From assembly GCF_900188405.1 (NCBI RefSeq), contig NZ_FZOF01000008.1, positions 372,001-436,000 of the forward strand: a DNA stretch of 64,000 nucleotides, read 5' to 3'. Position 1 is the stretch's first letter; each line of letters opens with the position of its first letter. Below, piece by piece: positions 15,406 to 24,392 of the stretch. Both the position numbers and the translations under genes were made by a program. The notes beneath the pieces were generated by a model, which did no database searches, was not told the DNA's origin, and was given only the letters and a program-made list of their open reading frames with translations. This DNA is from Actinacidiphila glaucinigra (GTDB lineage: Bacteria > Actinomycetota > Actinomycetes > Streptomycetales > Streptomycetaceae).

Positions 15406-16986
15406 ATGAGACACCTCGTCGCCGCGACGGCGACCCTCGCCTGCACCGCCGTCCTCGGCGGGCTGGTCGCCCTCGCCCCCACGGCGCACGCCGGTGAGTT
15501 CCTGGCCAACGGAGGCTTCGAGTCGGGCAACCTGTCCGGCTGGAGCTGCGACCCGGGCACCACGCAGGTGGTGACCGGGCAGGCGAAGAGCGGCAGTCAC
15601 GCCCTCGCCGGCAGCCCGGGCGGCACCGGGACCGCGCAGTGCAAGCAGACCGTCGGCGTCGCCCCCGACACGGCGTACACCTTCTCGGCGCAGGTCAAGG
15701 GGAGTTACGTCTACATCGGCGTGGACGGCGGCACCAGCACCTGGACCCCGGGCACCGGCGGCGCCTACCAGCAGCTCAACGTGAGCTTCACCACCGGCCC
15801 GAACCAGACCAGCGCGACGGTCTACGTCCACGGCTGGTACGCGCAGCCCACGTACTACGCCGACGACCTGTCGCTGACCGGCCCCGGCGGCCCCACACCC
15901 AGCCCGACCCCCACCGACCCGACACCGACCGATCCGACGCCGACGCCGACCCCGACGCCGACCGATCCGGCGCCGTCCTCCCACGCCCTGGTCGGCTACC
16001 TGCACTCCAGCTTCGCCAACGGCTCCGGCTACGTCCGCATGGCCGACGTCCCGGCGAGCTGGGACTACATCGACCTCGCCTTCGGCGAACCCACCTCCAC
16101 CACCTCCGGCGACATCCGCTTCGACCGCTGCCCGGTCGCCGAGTGCCCCAACGTGGAGTCCGACGCGGAGTTCAAGGCCGCGATCAGGGCGAAGCAGGCG
16201 CAGGGCAAGAAGGTGCTGATCTCCATCGGCGGCCAGAACGGCCAGGTCCAGCTGACCACCACCGCCGCCCGCGACGCCTTCGTCGCCTCCGTCAGCAGGA
16301 TCACCGACACCTGGGGACTGGACGGCCTGGACATCGACTTCGAGGGCCACTCGCTCTCGCTCAACGCCGGTGACACCGACTTCCGGAACCCGACCACCCC
16401 GGTCGTGGTCAACCTGATCTCCGCGCTGAAGACCCTCAAGGCCAAGTACGGCGGCGGCTTCGTGCTGACCATGGCCCCCGAGACCTTCTTCGTCCAGCTC
16501 GGGTACCAGTTCTACGGCCCGGGCCCGAACGGCGCCCAGGACCCGCGGGCCGGCGCGTACCTCCCGGTGATCCACGCCCTGCGCGCGGACCTGACGCTCC
16601 TCCACGTCCAGGACTACAACTCCGGGCCGATCATGGGACTGGACAACCAGTACCACCAGATGGGCGGCGCCGACTTCCACATCGCCATGACCGACATGCT
16701 GCTGACCGGCTTCCCGGTCGCGGGCAACACCTCCCGGGTGTTCGCGCCGCTCTCCCCCTCCCAGGTCGCCATCGGCCTGCCCGCCGGCAGCAACGCCGGC
16801 AACGGCTGGACCACCCCGGCCGAGGTGAACAAGGCGCTGGACTGCCTCACCAGGAAGGTCAACTGCGGCGGCTACGCCACCCACGGCACCTGGCCCTCGC
16901 TGCGCGGCCTGATGGCCTGGTCGGTGAACTGGGACAAGTTCGGCAACTGGGAATTCCAGCGGAACTTCGACACCTATTTCGGATGA
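15406..16986 (+). CDS. Secreted family 18 chitinase with carbohydrate-binding module
   Basis: 526 residues from the ATG behind GAAGGAG. Domains are a signal peptide (1-29, cut after AHA), a CBM-like beta-sandwich module (30-158, starting EFLANGGFESGNLSGWSC), a Pro-Thr-Asp linker (163-190) and a GH18 catalytic barrel (194-526). The catalytic motif DGLDIDFEG is at 306-314, with acid/base Glu313. The product endo-hydrolyses chitin outside the cell. The promoter has the typical chitinase repeats. The linker is a low-complexity PTPT/DPTPT run. Confidence 0.95.
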   Translation: MRHLVAATATLACTAVLGGLVALAPTAHAGEFLANGGFESGNLSGWSCDPGTTQVVTGQAKSGSHALAGSPGGTGTAQCKQTVGVAPDTAYTFSAQVKGSYVYIGVDGGTSTWTPGTGGAYQQLNVSFTTGPNQTSATVYVHGWYAQPTYYADDLSLTGPGGPTPSPTPTDPTPTDPTPTPTPTPTDPAPSSHALVGYLHSSFANGSGYVRMADVPASWDYIDLAFGEPTSTTSGDIRFDRCPVAECPNVESDAEFKAAIRAKQAQGKKVLISIGGQNGQVQLTTTAARDAFVASVSRITDTWGLDGLDIDFEGHSLSLNAGDTDFRNPTTPVVVNLISALKTLKAKYGGGFVLTMAPETFFVQLGYQFYGPGPNGAQDPRAGAYLPVIHALRADLTLLHVQDYNSGPIMGLDNQYHQMGGADFHIAMTDMLLTGFPVAGNTSRVFAPLSPSQVAIGLPAGSNAGNGWTTPAEVNKALDCLTRKVNCGGYATHGTWPSLRGLMAWSVNWDKFGNWEFQRNFDTYFG

Positions 16987-16995
16987 CGCCGGACG

Positions 16996-17030
16996 AACGG
17001 GTGGCTCCGCGACCGGCGGAGCCGCCCGTT
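16996..17030 (+). terminator. Terminator hairpin after the chitinase gene
   Basis: AACGGG (16996-17001) and GGCTCCGC (17003-17010) pair with GCGGAGCC (17016-17023) and CCCGTT (17025-17030), with one mismatched base on each side and a five-base loop. It lies ten bases after the chitinase stop. Confidence 0.7.
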
Positions 17031-17112
17031 CCGGCCCGGCCCCCTGTCATAGCCGACCCGATCATGTAAGGATCTACCCGCACGTATCGGTGGAACAGGC
17101 GGAGGTGACGGG

Positions 17113-18261
17113 ATGTCAGCAGCACACCGACCCAAGGAGTGGGTGCGCAGGGCACTCGTCTGCGGGACGCTGCTGGCCGCCGCGGCGCTCGGGATCCCCG
17201 CCCAGGCCTACGCCGCTCCCGACGACCCGGTGCCGGACAACCGCACGCTCGTCGTGCTGCTGGAGCAGTTGCAGGACCTCTACCTCAAGGCCGAACAGGC
17301 CACCGAGACCTACGACCAGGCCAAGGCCGAACTCGAGGAGAACCAGAGCAAGGCCGACCGCCTCGACCACCAGCTCGCCGAGGAGCGCACCGCGCTCAGC
17401 GACGCCCGCGCCCTGGCCGGGCAGCTGGCCCGGGAGCAGTACAAGTCCGGCGGCGTCTCCCCGTACCTCAACCTGCTGCTCAGCAACAACCCGCAGGACG
17501 CCTTCACCCAGGGGCACATGCTCGACCGCGCCGCGGGCAGCCAGGCCGAGCTCGTCGCCCAGCTGGAGAACGGCGAGAAGCGGATCGCCGCGCTCAACCG
17601 GGCCCAGCAGCACGCGCTGGACGGCTCGGAGCAGCTGGAGGAGCAGCAGCTCGAGGCCAAGGAGGAAATCGAGCGGCAGCTCGCCGACGTCGAGCGGATC
17701 CTCGCCGGCCTGACCGGCACCCAGATCGAGGACCTCCAGAAGCTGGAGCAGCAGGGCATCGACCAGGCGCAGGCGGCCTTCCTGCGCTCGGGCAAGCTCG
17801 GCAGCGTGGCGCTCACGCCGTCGAAGGCCGGCAACAGGGCGCTGAGCTTCGCCTACGCCCAGCTCGGCAAGCCCTACGTGTGGGGCGCCGAGGGCCCGAA
17901 GGCGTACGACTGCTCGGGCCTGACCTCGCAGGCCTGGGAGCACGCGGGCACCACCATCCCGCGCACCAGCCAGGAGCAGTGGAAGCAGCTGCCGCACATC
18001 CCGCTGAACCTGCTGCGCCCCGGCGATCTGGTGGTCTACTTCCCCGGCGCGACCCACGTGGCGATGTACATCGGCAACGGCATGGTCATCCAGGCGCCGC
18101 GCCCGGGCGGCGTCGTCAAGATCTCCCCGATCGCGGCCAACCCGGTCCTCGGCGCCGTCCGGCCGGACTCCGACGACCCGTCGATGAAGCACTACGTCTC
18201 CCCCGTCGCCCCCAAGTCGGCCCACGACCCGACCCCGCTGGGCACCGCCTCGCGCTCCTGA
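17113..18261 (+). CDS. Secreted NlpC/P60 peptidoglycan endopeptidase
   Basis: 382 residues from the ATG behind GGAGGTGACGG. A signal peptide (about 1-35, QAYAA) is followed by a long coiled-coil region (45-225, Glu/Gln/Leu/Ala-rich heptads) and a C-terminal NlpC/P60 domain (about 238-350). Catalytic Cys267 is in YDCSGL and His315 in ATHVAMYIG. These enzymes cut the D-Glu-diaminopimelate bond in peptidoglycan stem peptides. The coiled coil resembles RipA-type autoinhibitory or partner-binding domains. It stands alone with its own strong ribosome site. Confidence 0.92.
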   Translation: MSAAHRPKEWVRRALVCGTLLAAAALGIPAQAYAAPDDPVPDNRTLVVLLEQLQDLYLKAEQATETYDQAKAELEENQSKADRLDHQLAEERTALSDARALAGQLAREQYKSGGVSPYLNLLLSNNPQDAFTQGHMLDRAAGSQAELVAQLENGEKRIAALNRAQQHALDGSEQLEEQQLEAKEEIERQLADVERILAGLTGTQIEDLQKLEQQGIDQAQAAFLRSGKLGSVALTPSKAGNRALSFAYAQLGKPYVWGAEGPKAYDCSGLTSQAWEHAGTTIPRTSQEQWKQLPHIPLNLLRPGDLVVYFPGATHVAMYIGNGMVIQAPRPGGVVKISPIAANPVLGAVRPDSDDPSMKHYVSPVAPKSAHDPTPLGTASRS

Positions 18262-18325
18262 AGCCCTCGGCGCCCCGCGCGTGCGGGAGCCGGCCCCGGT
18301 GTGACCGGGGTCTCGCCCTCATCGG

Positions 18326-18339
18326 ACAGACCTGTCTGT
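18326..18339. promoter_or_regulatory. TetR operator in front of the tetR gene
   Basis: ACAGACCTGTCTGT is a perfect inverted repeat (six-base arms, two-base centre) 45 bases upstream of the tetR start. The identical 14-mer precedes the downstream oxidoreductase gene at 19037-19050, so this is very likely the binding site of the regulator between them. Confidence 0.8.
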
Positions 18340-18383
18340 TAGTTTTGCCGTGAGGGGCCCGCCGGGCCCCGGCGAGGATCACG

Positions 18384-18977
18384 GTGAGCACCATGCCCAC
18401 GACGGCGAAGCGTCCCCCGGCGCGCGAGCGCATACTGACCACGGCCGAGGCGCTGTTCGCCGCCCACGGCCTGCGCGGGGTGGGCGTCGACCGGATCATC
18501 GCCGAGTCGGGCGTGGCCAAGTCCACCCTGTACGTGCACTTCCCCTCCAAGGACGAGCTGGCCGCCGCCTACCTGCGCAGGATCGACGACTCCTGGCGGG
18601 GCAGGCTGCGCGCCGCCGCGCTGGCGGCGGGGGACGATCCCCGCGAGCAGCTGGTCGGCCTGTTCGACGCGGTCTCGGCCTCGTACGAGCGCCACGGCTT
18701 CCACGGCTGCCCGTTCATCAACGCCGCCGCGGAGAGCGAGCCGGGCAGCCTGCCGCACGAGGTGACCGTGGCGCACAAGCGGGCCGTACGGGCGTGGGTG
18801 CGCGGGCTGGCCGAGGCGGCCGGCGCCGCGGACCCCGACGGACTCGCGCTGCAACTGACCCTGCTCGTGGACGGCACGCTGGCCGCGGGCAAGCTCGAAC
18901 AGGATCCGGCGATGCCGGCCGCCGCCAAGGCGGCGGCACGCGCCGTGGTCGAGCGGGCCTGCCCGCCCACCGTCTGA
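18384..18977 (+). CDS. TetR-family regulator of the adjacent oxidoreductase
   Basis: 197 residues. The GTG start at 18384 is preferred because GAGG lies six bases upstream; an ATG three codons later is too far from it. The N-terminal helix-turn-helix (RILTTAEALFAAHGLRGVGV...SGVAKSTLYVHFPSK) is standard. The C-terminal half carries the YERHGFHGCPFINAAAE stretch seen in regulators of small oxidoreductases and esterases. Identical palindromes lie in front of this gene and the next, implying autoregulation and control of the oxidoreductase, probably relieved by a reactive small molecule (inference). Confidence 0.9.
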   Translation: MSTMPTTAKRPPARERILTTAEALFAAHGLRGVGVDRIIAESGVAKSTLYVHFPSKDELAAAYLRRIDDSWRGRLRAAALAAGDDPREQLVGLFDAVSASYERHGFHGCPFINAAAESEPGSLPHEVTVAHKRAVRAWVRGLAEAAGAADPDGLALQLTLLVDGTLAAGKLEQDPAMPAAAKAAARAVVERACPPTV

Positions 18978-19035
18978 TCCCGGCCCCGCCCTCGTCCGCA
19001 CCACGGGGACGAGGGCGTTCCTTCGACCTGAATCA

Positions 19036-19051
19036 AACAGACCTGTCTGTT
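19036..19051. promoter_or_regulatory. Second TetR operator, in front of the oxidoreductase
   Basis: AACAGACCTGTCTGTT is a perfect palindrome with seven-base arms, containing the same 14-mer as 18326-18339. It ends 14 bases before the start codon and next to the ribosome site, a position where bound repressor would block transcription. Confidence 0.8.
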
Positions 19052-19065
19052 CGAAAGGACACCCC

Positions 19066-20085
19066 ATGACCCCCTCCCGCCCCCCGGTGGACACCACGAT
19101 GCGCGCCGTCCTGCTGGAGGAGTTCGGCAGCCCCCTCGTCCTCGGCGCGATCCGCACCCCCGTGCCCGGCCCCGGACAGGTGCTGGTCCGGATCGCCGCC
19201 TCCGGGGTGAACCCCCTGGACACCAAGATCAGCGCCGGGAAGGCGGCCCACGCCCGGACCCGGCCGCCCGCCGTACTCGGCCTGGACCTGGCCGGGGTGG
19301 TCGAGGAGACCGGGGCGGACGTCACCGGCCTCGCACCCGGGGACGAGGTCTTCGGCCTGACCGGCGGGGTCGGCGACCTGCAGGGGTCGCTGGCCGAGTA
19401 CGCGGCCGTGGACGCCCGGCTGCTGGCCCGCAAACCCGACGCACTGACGATGCGTCAGACGGCGGCGCTGCCGCTGGTCTTCATCACAGCCTGGGAGGGC
19501 CTGGTGGACCGGGCGGGCGTGCGCGAGGGGCAGAAGGTGCTCGTCCACGGCGGCGCCGGCGGCATCGGCCATGTCGCCGTGCAGCTCGCCCGGGCCCGGG
19601 GCGCGGAGGTCTTCGCCACCGGCTCGCCGCGGAGCCTGCAGACCATCGCCGGTCTCGGGGCGACCCCCATCGACCGCACCACCACCCCGGTCGACGCCTA
19701 TGTCGCCGAGCACACCGGCGGCGAGGGCTTCGACGTCGTCTTCGACACCGTCGGCGGGGAGACCCTCGACGCCTCCTTCACCGCGGTGCGCACCTACACC
19801 GGGCACGTGGTGAGCGCCCTCGGCTGGGGCACCCACAGCCTCGCACCGCTGTCCTTCCGCGGGGCGGGCTACTCCGGGGTCTTCACGCTGCTGCCGATGC
19901 TCACCGGCCGCGGGCGCGAGCACCACGGCGCGATCCTGCGCGAGGCGGCCGCCCTCGCCGAGGCCGGGGCCCTGCGGCCGCTGGTCGACCCGCGCCGCTT
20001 CACCCTGTCCACGGCCGCCGAGGCGCACGGCGTGGTCGAGCGCGGCGAGGGCCGGGGCAAGGTCGTCGTCGACGTCGCCGGGTGA
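19066..20085 (+). CDS. Zinc-independent MDR-family quinone oxidoreductase
   Basis: 339 residues from the ATG behind AAAGGA. This is a medium-chain dehydrogenase/reductase of the quinone-reductase branch. The N-terminal GroES-like domain contains ASGVNPLDTKI and VLGLDLAGVVEETG, and the Rossmann domain has VLVHGGAGGIGHVAVQLARARG. The cysteine/histidine zinc ligands of alcohol dehydrogenases are not seen. It probably reduces quinones or enones with NADPH. The TetR regulator upstream shares its operator. A long inverted repeat begins eight bases after the stop. Confidence 0.9.
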   Translation: MTPSRPPVDTTMRAVLLEEFGSPLVLGAIRTPVPGPGQVLVRIAASGVNPLDTKISAGKAAHARTRPPAVLGLDLAGVVEETGADVTGLAPGDEVFGLTGGVGDLQGSLAEYAAVDARLLARKPDALTMRQTAALPLVFITAWEGLVDRAGVREGQKVLVHGGAGGIGHVAVQLARARGAEVFATGSPRSLQTIAGLGATPIDRTTTPVDAYVAEHTGGEGFDVVFDTVGGETLDASFTAVRTYTGHVVSALGWGTHSLAPLSFRGAGYSGVFTLLPMLTGRGREHHGAILREAAALAEAGALRPLVDPRRFTLSTAAEAHGVVERGEGRGKVVVDVAG

Positions 20086-20092
20086 CGGCCCC

Positions 20093-20325
20093 GGCGGGTG
20101 GGTGGGTTGACCGTCCCGCCGTCTCGTGCCCTGCGGGCGCACAGCGGCGGGCTGCGGACGAGAGGGTGGGGGCGGAGCCTTCGCAGCGGTGTGCGGGTCG
20201 GCTCGTGGTGGGGGTTCGGGCTCCGGAGCGGGCCGCTTTTTCGGTGCCTTGGGTCTCGTTGCCGTCCGCGGGTGCAGACGGCCGCTTCCCCGCCTCCGGT
20301 GGGCGGTGGGCGCGCCCGCCGTGAC
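20093..20325 (+). repeat. Long intergenic inverted repeat, left arm
   Basis: About 233 bases that match the reverse complement of 20441-20680 along their whole length with small gaps. Perfect blocks include 20134-20158 (25 bases, partner 20610-20634), 20203-20224 (22 bases), 20261-20278 (18 bases) and 20311-20322 (partner 20444-20455). No coding potential is seen; the open frames here are shadows. It fills the gap between two convergent genes. Confidence 0.85.
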
Positions 20326-20440
20326 CGGCGACTGCGGCTGATTCGGGGTGCTGTCGAGCGGTCAGAAGACATCGGGCTCGCTTTCGCCGACATGTTCGGC
20401 GGAACAGGGCCCGCTGTCGGGGAAGCACCCGCAGACGCAG

Positions 20441-20680
20441 GTTACGGCGGGCGCGCCACCCACGAACGGTGCGCGTCGCAACCGGCCATCTGCACCCGCG
20501 GACGGCGACGAGACCGCAACCGTACGGGCAACCGGCCCCGCTCAGGAGCCCGAACCCCCACCACGAACCCACCCGCACCGCGACGAGAAGGGCGCCGCCG
20601 CCCTCCCCATCCGCAGCCCGCCGCTGTGCGCCCGAAGGGCGCGAGACGTACCCGCGCCCACCCACCGGCGGCACCGCCCA
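20441..20680 (-). repeat. Long intergenic inverted repeat, right arm
   Basis: This is the opposite-orientation copy of 20093-20325. The roughly 115 bases between the arms contain a small CGCCGA...TCGGCG palindrome (20385-20402) and nothing coding. The right arm ends about 18 bases before the stop of the selenium-binding-protein gene. As RNA the two arms could form one very long hairpin in either transcript. Confidence 0.85.
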
Positions 20681-20697
20681 CCCGGTCCACCCGGCGG

Positions 20698-22122
20698 TCA
20701 GCGGCGGTAGCAGTACGAGTCCGAGGAGGCGTCGCCGCCCTCCAGGCGGGTCTGGTGCACCCGCAGTCCCCCGAAGTCGGATCCGTGCGGGAAGAAGCCG
20801 CCGTCGACGCCGAGCCCGCCGCCCGAGGTGTCGGCGTCGAGCTTCACCATCCACGGGTCGATGCCCTCGGGGTAGAACTGCTCGTCCCACGCGGCGTACA
20901 GGGAGTTCGTCACGTACACGCGCCGTCCGTCGCGGCTGAGTTCGACCATCTGCGATCCGCCGCTCAGCGGGACGTCCGGCTCCGCGGGATGCGTCTGCCG
21001 GCCGGCGATGCCGCCCAGTCGCACGGCCGCGGTCCGCCTCGGCCGGAGGGGGTCGCTCACGTCGTACTGGAGGAGGTCGCCGGTCCCCCACGCGGACACG
21101 TACAGCCACCGGTCGTCCACCGACAGGTCGATGTCGGTGATCAGCGGCGGTACGGCGCCGAACGGCCGCAGCGCCGGGGGCAGGTCCTCCGCTCGGGCGG
21201 GCTCGGCGGGCAGGGTGATCACCTTGCGGACCGTGAACTCCCCGTTCTCCCGGGTCCACAGCCACACCGAGGCCGACAGGTCCTCGACGTCGACGACGGT
21301 GTTCACGAACCCCCAGGTCGCCTCGGGGTCGTGGGAGGGGCGCAGCTCCAGCACCATCTGGTTCTCGTCCCCCAGGTCGACGCGCTGCAGGTGCCGTCCG
21401 CTCTCGAGGTCCCAGAAGTGCACCGCGTGCCCGTAGCGGCGGTCCAGCAGCAGTTCGGGGACGAGCCCGTCCTCGATCATCGAGGGGCTGCCCCACTCGC
21501 TGGTCACGGCGATGTTCTGCCGCAGGTGCCACCAGACGTCGTAGGCGAGCCGCTGCGGTCCACGCTCGGTCTCCCAGGCGCGCAGCACGTCGAAGGTCTC
21601 GTGGTCCAGCAGCGCGACACCGCCGGGCCCGTCCGCGCCGTCCGCGCCGCCCAGGCAGGACAGGAAGACCCCGTCGGGGCCGCAGTGGAGGGTGTGCGGC
21701 CGCGAGTAGCCGGCCCTGGCGGCCAGTTCCCCGGCCTCGACCACCTTGACCAGGCGCGGGTGGGCCGGATCGGGGACGGTGTCGAGGACGTGCAGCCGGG
21801 AGGAACGCAGTCCCGGGACGATGAGGTAGCGCCGCGCGGCGTGGTGGTGACCGGGGTGGGCCAGCGCGCTCGAACAGGCGTTCCAGCCGAAGTGGTGCAG
21901 TTCGTTGCCCCGGTCGGGCAGCTCGACCCGGGCGGCCACCCGGCCGTAGGCCGGGGACTGCGGGTCGGTGACGACGGTGAACAGCGCGTCCGGGCGCTCG
22001 CCCGCCGGGTCGAACCCGGCGACGTAGGCGAGACTCTCCGGTGGCGCGGCGACCGCGTCCGCCGGGGTGCGGTACAGGGTGGGGTCCAGGTGGCCGTCGC
22101 GGTCGTGCTCGGTCGTCGTCAT
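20698..22122 (-). CDS. Selenium-binding protein / methanethiol oxidase family
   Basis: 474 residues. SBP56 family: HFGWNACSSA, YLIVPGLRSSRLHVLDT, HTLHCGPDGVFLSCLG, AYDVWWHLRQNIAVTSEWGSP and VDDRWLYVSAWGTGDLLQYDVSDP are characteristic seven-bladed-propeller motifs. Bacterial and human members oxidise methanethiol to hydrogen sulfide, formaldehyde and peroxide using copper bound by conserved histidines. The cytoplasmic protein has no signal peptide. The start was taken at the ATG behind AGAGGGA. It stands alone and is convergent with the oxidoreductase gene. Confidence 0.9.
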   Translation of the reverse strand: MTTTEHDRDGHLDPTLYRTPADAVAAPPESLAYVAGFDPAGERPDALFTVVTDPQSPAYGRVAARVELPDRGNELHHFGWNACSSALAHPGHHHAARRYLIVPGLRSSRLHVLDTVPDPAHPRLVKVVEAGELAARAGYSRPHTLHCGPDGVFLSCLGGADGADGPGGVALLDHETFDVLRAWETERGPQRLAYDVWWHLRQNIAVTSEWGSPSMIEDGLVPELLLDRRYGHAVHFWDLESGRHLQRVDLGDENQMVLELRPSHDPEATWGFVNTVVDVEDLSASVWLWTRENGEFTVRKVITLPAEPARAEDLPPALRPFGAVPPLITDIDLSVDDRWLYVSAWGTGDLLQYDVSDPLRPRRTAAVRLGGIAGRQTHPAEPDVPLSGGSQMVELSRDGRRVYVTNSLYAAWDEQFYPEGIDPWMVKLDADTSGGGLGVDGGFFPHGSDFGGLRVHQTRLEGGDASSDSYCYRR

Positions 22123-22371
22123 GGCCGTTCCCTCTCCCGTACGGGAGCCCGGGCCGGGGGCCTTGCGCGGCGGACGGCCGGACCCACACGTGCGGGATCC
22201 GTGTGCGGAAGCCGGACGGATGTCCCGTACGACGAGCGTTTCACAGCCCCGCGGACCCCGCCAGGGCGGGACCGCGAGCACCCGGGGCGCGCGTACCGGA
22301 GCCGCTGCGCGGGCGGCGGGACGCGGGCAGCGGTGGACCGGAGAGCGGGGGCGGCGGTAGGTTGCGGCGCC

Positions 22372-22998
22372 GTGACCCACGACGACGCCGTCATCATCTC
22401 CCCGCCCGCACGTCCGCCCCGGGGCGAGCCGGTCTTCGTCCCGAGGGCGACGACCGTCGTCGTCGTGGCCGCGCTCGGGGTGTGCGTGCTGGTGAACGCC
22501 GCGCTCCTCGCCGACCGGCTGCTGCTCGACCGCGCCGCCGCCGGCTCGGACGCCGCGCTCGTGCGGAAGGACCAGGTCGTCACCCTGACCGGTCTGAGCC
22601 ATGTCGCCTTCGTGCTCACCGGGGTGGTCTTCCTGCGCTGGCTGTGGCAGATGCGGGTGAACGCCGAGGCGCTGGCGCCCGGTGGACACCGGATGCGGCG
22701 CGGCTGGACCACGGGCGCGTGGCTGATACCGCTGGCCGGCTTCGTCCTGCCCAAGCGGATCATCAACGACATATGGGCGGCCAGCTCGCCGCCCGGACGT
22801 CCGCGGCGCACCAGCGTGCTGCTGACCTCGTGGTGGCTGCTCTTCGTGGCGGCCCAGCTCCTGGCCTCCCCCACCGCCACCGGGGACCCGGCGGCGACGG
22901 AGACGGCGGGCGCCGCGCTCTGGGTTCTGGCGGGGGCGCTGTGCATCGGCGTGGTGCTGAGGCTCGCGTCGATGCAGCGGACGCGGCTGCGGGGCTGA
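22372..22998 (+). CDS. DUF4328 membrane protein
   Basis: 208 residues from a GTG; the ribosome site is weak. Four hydrophobic segments are visible (about 25-48, 68-88, 112-130 and 140-158 or 170-190). The DUF4328 core follows the pattern FLRWLWQMRVNAEAL, then R-RGWTTGAWLIPLAGFVLPKRIINDIW. Function unknown; the family is common in actinomycete membranes. It is divergent from the selenium-binding-protein gene and convergent with the StyA-like gene, with a hairpin between. Confidence 0.85.
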   Translation: MTHDDAVIISPPARPPRGEPVFVPRATTVVVVAALGVCVLVNAALLADRLLLDRAAAGSDAALVRKDQVVTLTGLSHVAFVLTGVVFLRWLWQMRVNAEALAPGGHRMRRGWTTGAWLIPLAGFVLPKRIINDIWAASSPPGRPRRTSVLLTSWWLLFVAAQLLASPTATGDPAATETAGAALWVLAGALCIGVVLRLASMQRTRLRG

Positions 22999-23019
22999 GA
23001 CCGGCAGGCCGTCCGGCGT

Positions 23020-23053
23020 CGCGGCGCCGGCGGTGTGCACCGCCGGCGCCGCG
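23020..23053. terminator. Bidirectional terminator hairpin
   Basis: A perfect 16-bp inverted repeat: CGCGGCGCCGGCGGTG (23020-23035) and its complement at 23038-23053. It lies between the convergent DUF4328 and StyA-like genes. Confidence 0.8.
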
Positions 23054-23059
23054 GAGCGG

Positions 23060-24295
23060 TCAGGCTCCGGCGACCGAGGCCAGGTAGGCGCCCGCCGCCT
23101 CGGGGTCGTAGAAGTACGACTCGTAGTCCGACGGGTCGTCGAAGCCGTTGGCGAAGCGGTTCGCCACGGCCGGCAGCTGCCCGGCGGCGCCGATCAGGCC
23201 GAGGACGTGCTCCGGCGGCGGGCCGAGCAGGGCGTTGGTCCACTTGGTCACCGGCTCGGCGGTGGCCCAGAAGCGGGCGAAGGCGGACTCCATCCAGTCC
23301 CGGTCGAAGGGCTTGTCGCCCTGCTCGACGATGGCGTCGAGATAGGCGGCAGCGCACTTGGAGGCGCTGTTGGAACCCTGGCCGGTGATCGGGTCGTTGG
23401 CCACGACGACGTCGGCGACGCCCAGCACCAGCCCGCCGGAGGGCAGTTCCGCGACGGGGTGCCGGACCACCGGCGCGAAACGCCCGGCCAGGGTGCCGCC
23501 GGCGTCCGTCAGCTCGACCTCGCGGGCGCGGTCGTACTCCCAGGGGATGTGACGCTCCATCAGCTCAAGGGTGATGCGCAGGTGTTCCCGCGGGTCCTTC
23601 ACACCGTCGAAGACGTCGAGCGGGCCGCCCGGCAGCCCCTCCCAGAAGAGGATGTCGCAGGGGCCCGAGGTGGTGAACGCCGGGATCACGATCAGTTCGC
23701 CGGCGCCGGGCACCATGTTGAGCCGCACCGCGTGGAGGTCGGGGTGCTCCGGGCGCGGGGCGAGGCCGTGCACATAGGCGACGGCCAGCGCTCGCTGCGG
23801 GCTGTCGTACGGGGAACGCCCCGCGTCCCGGCCGAACAGGGAGACCAGTTCGCCCTTGCCCGCCGCGACCATCACCAGGTCGTAGGCGCGGGCGAAGTAG
23901 TCCAGGTCCCCGACGGTCACGCCGTGGACGACCAGCTTGCCGCCGCGCTCGACGAAGGTCTCCAGCCAGCCGGCCATCTTCACCCGCTGGTCGACGGACT
24001 GCGCGTACGCGTCGAGCCGTCCCACCCAGTCGATGGGCCTCGATCCGTCGGGGGCGGCGACGGAGACGCCCAGGCCCTCGATCCGGGGGGTCTGGTCCTC
24101 CCAGAAGTCGACGCCGAGGTCGCGCTCGTGCGCCAGCGCCGTGCCGAACATGCACTGGGTGGACATGACACGCCCCTGGCGTATCTCGTCCGCCGTGCGG
24201 TTGGACATGACGGTGACCTCGTACCCCTGGGCCTGCAGGCCCAGGGCCAGTTGGAGCCCGGACTGGCCGGCTCCCACGATCAGTATCTTGCGCAA
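23060..24295 (-). CDS. StyA-like FAD-dependent monooxygenase
   Basis: 411 residues. The first codon must be TTG, because the FAD-binding motif ILIVGAGQSGLQLALGL starts at residue 4, as in styrene/indole monooxygenases; an ATG eight bases upstream is out of frame. Further family features are STQCMFGTALAHERDLGVDFW, ITGQGSNSASKCAAAYLDAI and ANRFANGFDDP. StyA-type enzymes are group E flavin monooxygenases that epoxidise styrene or oxidise indole, needing a separate flavin reductase. None is nearby. It lies 97 bases behind the conservon GTPase gene in the same direction, so it may belong to that operon. Confidence 0.85.
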   Translation of the reverse strand: MRKILIVGAGQSGLQLALGLQAQGYEVTVMSNRTADEIRQGRVMSTQCMFGTALAHERDLGVDFWEDQTPRIEGLGVSVAAPDGSRPIDWVGRLDAYAQSVDQRVKMAGWLETFVERGGKLVVHGVTVGDLDYFARAYDLVMVAAGKGELVSLFGRDAGRSPYDSPQRALAVAYVHGLAPRPEHPDLHAVRLNMVPGAGELIVIPAFTTSGPCDILFWEGLPGGPLDVFDGVKDPREHLRITLELMERHIPWEYDRAREVELTDAGGTLAGRFAPVVRHPVAELPSGGLVLGVADVVVANDPITGQGSNSASKCAAAYLDAIVEQGDKPFDRDWMESAFARFWATAEPVTKWTNALLGPPPEHVLGLIGAAGQLPAVANRFANGFDDPSDYESYFYDPEAAGAYLASVAGA

Positions 24296-24392
24296 GGCGG
24301 CATGCTCTCTCGTGCGGTGCGGCTTGAGTGCGTCCGGCGGGCGTCCCCACGACTCCCCCGGAGGAGTGCTCGGCCGTGTCGGCCGTGTCGCC

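Noticed and set aside
20086..20697. Short coding frames within the inverted repeat
   Set aside because: Both arms give open frames on both strands without ribosome sites or domain resemblance; explained by GC content and symmetry.
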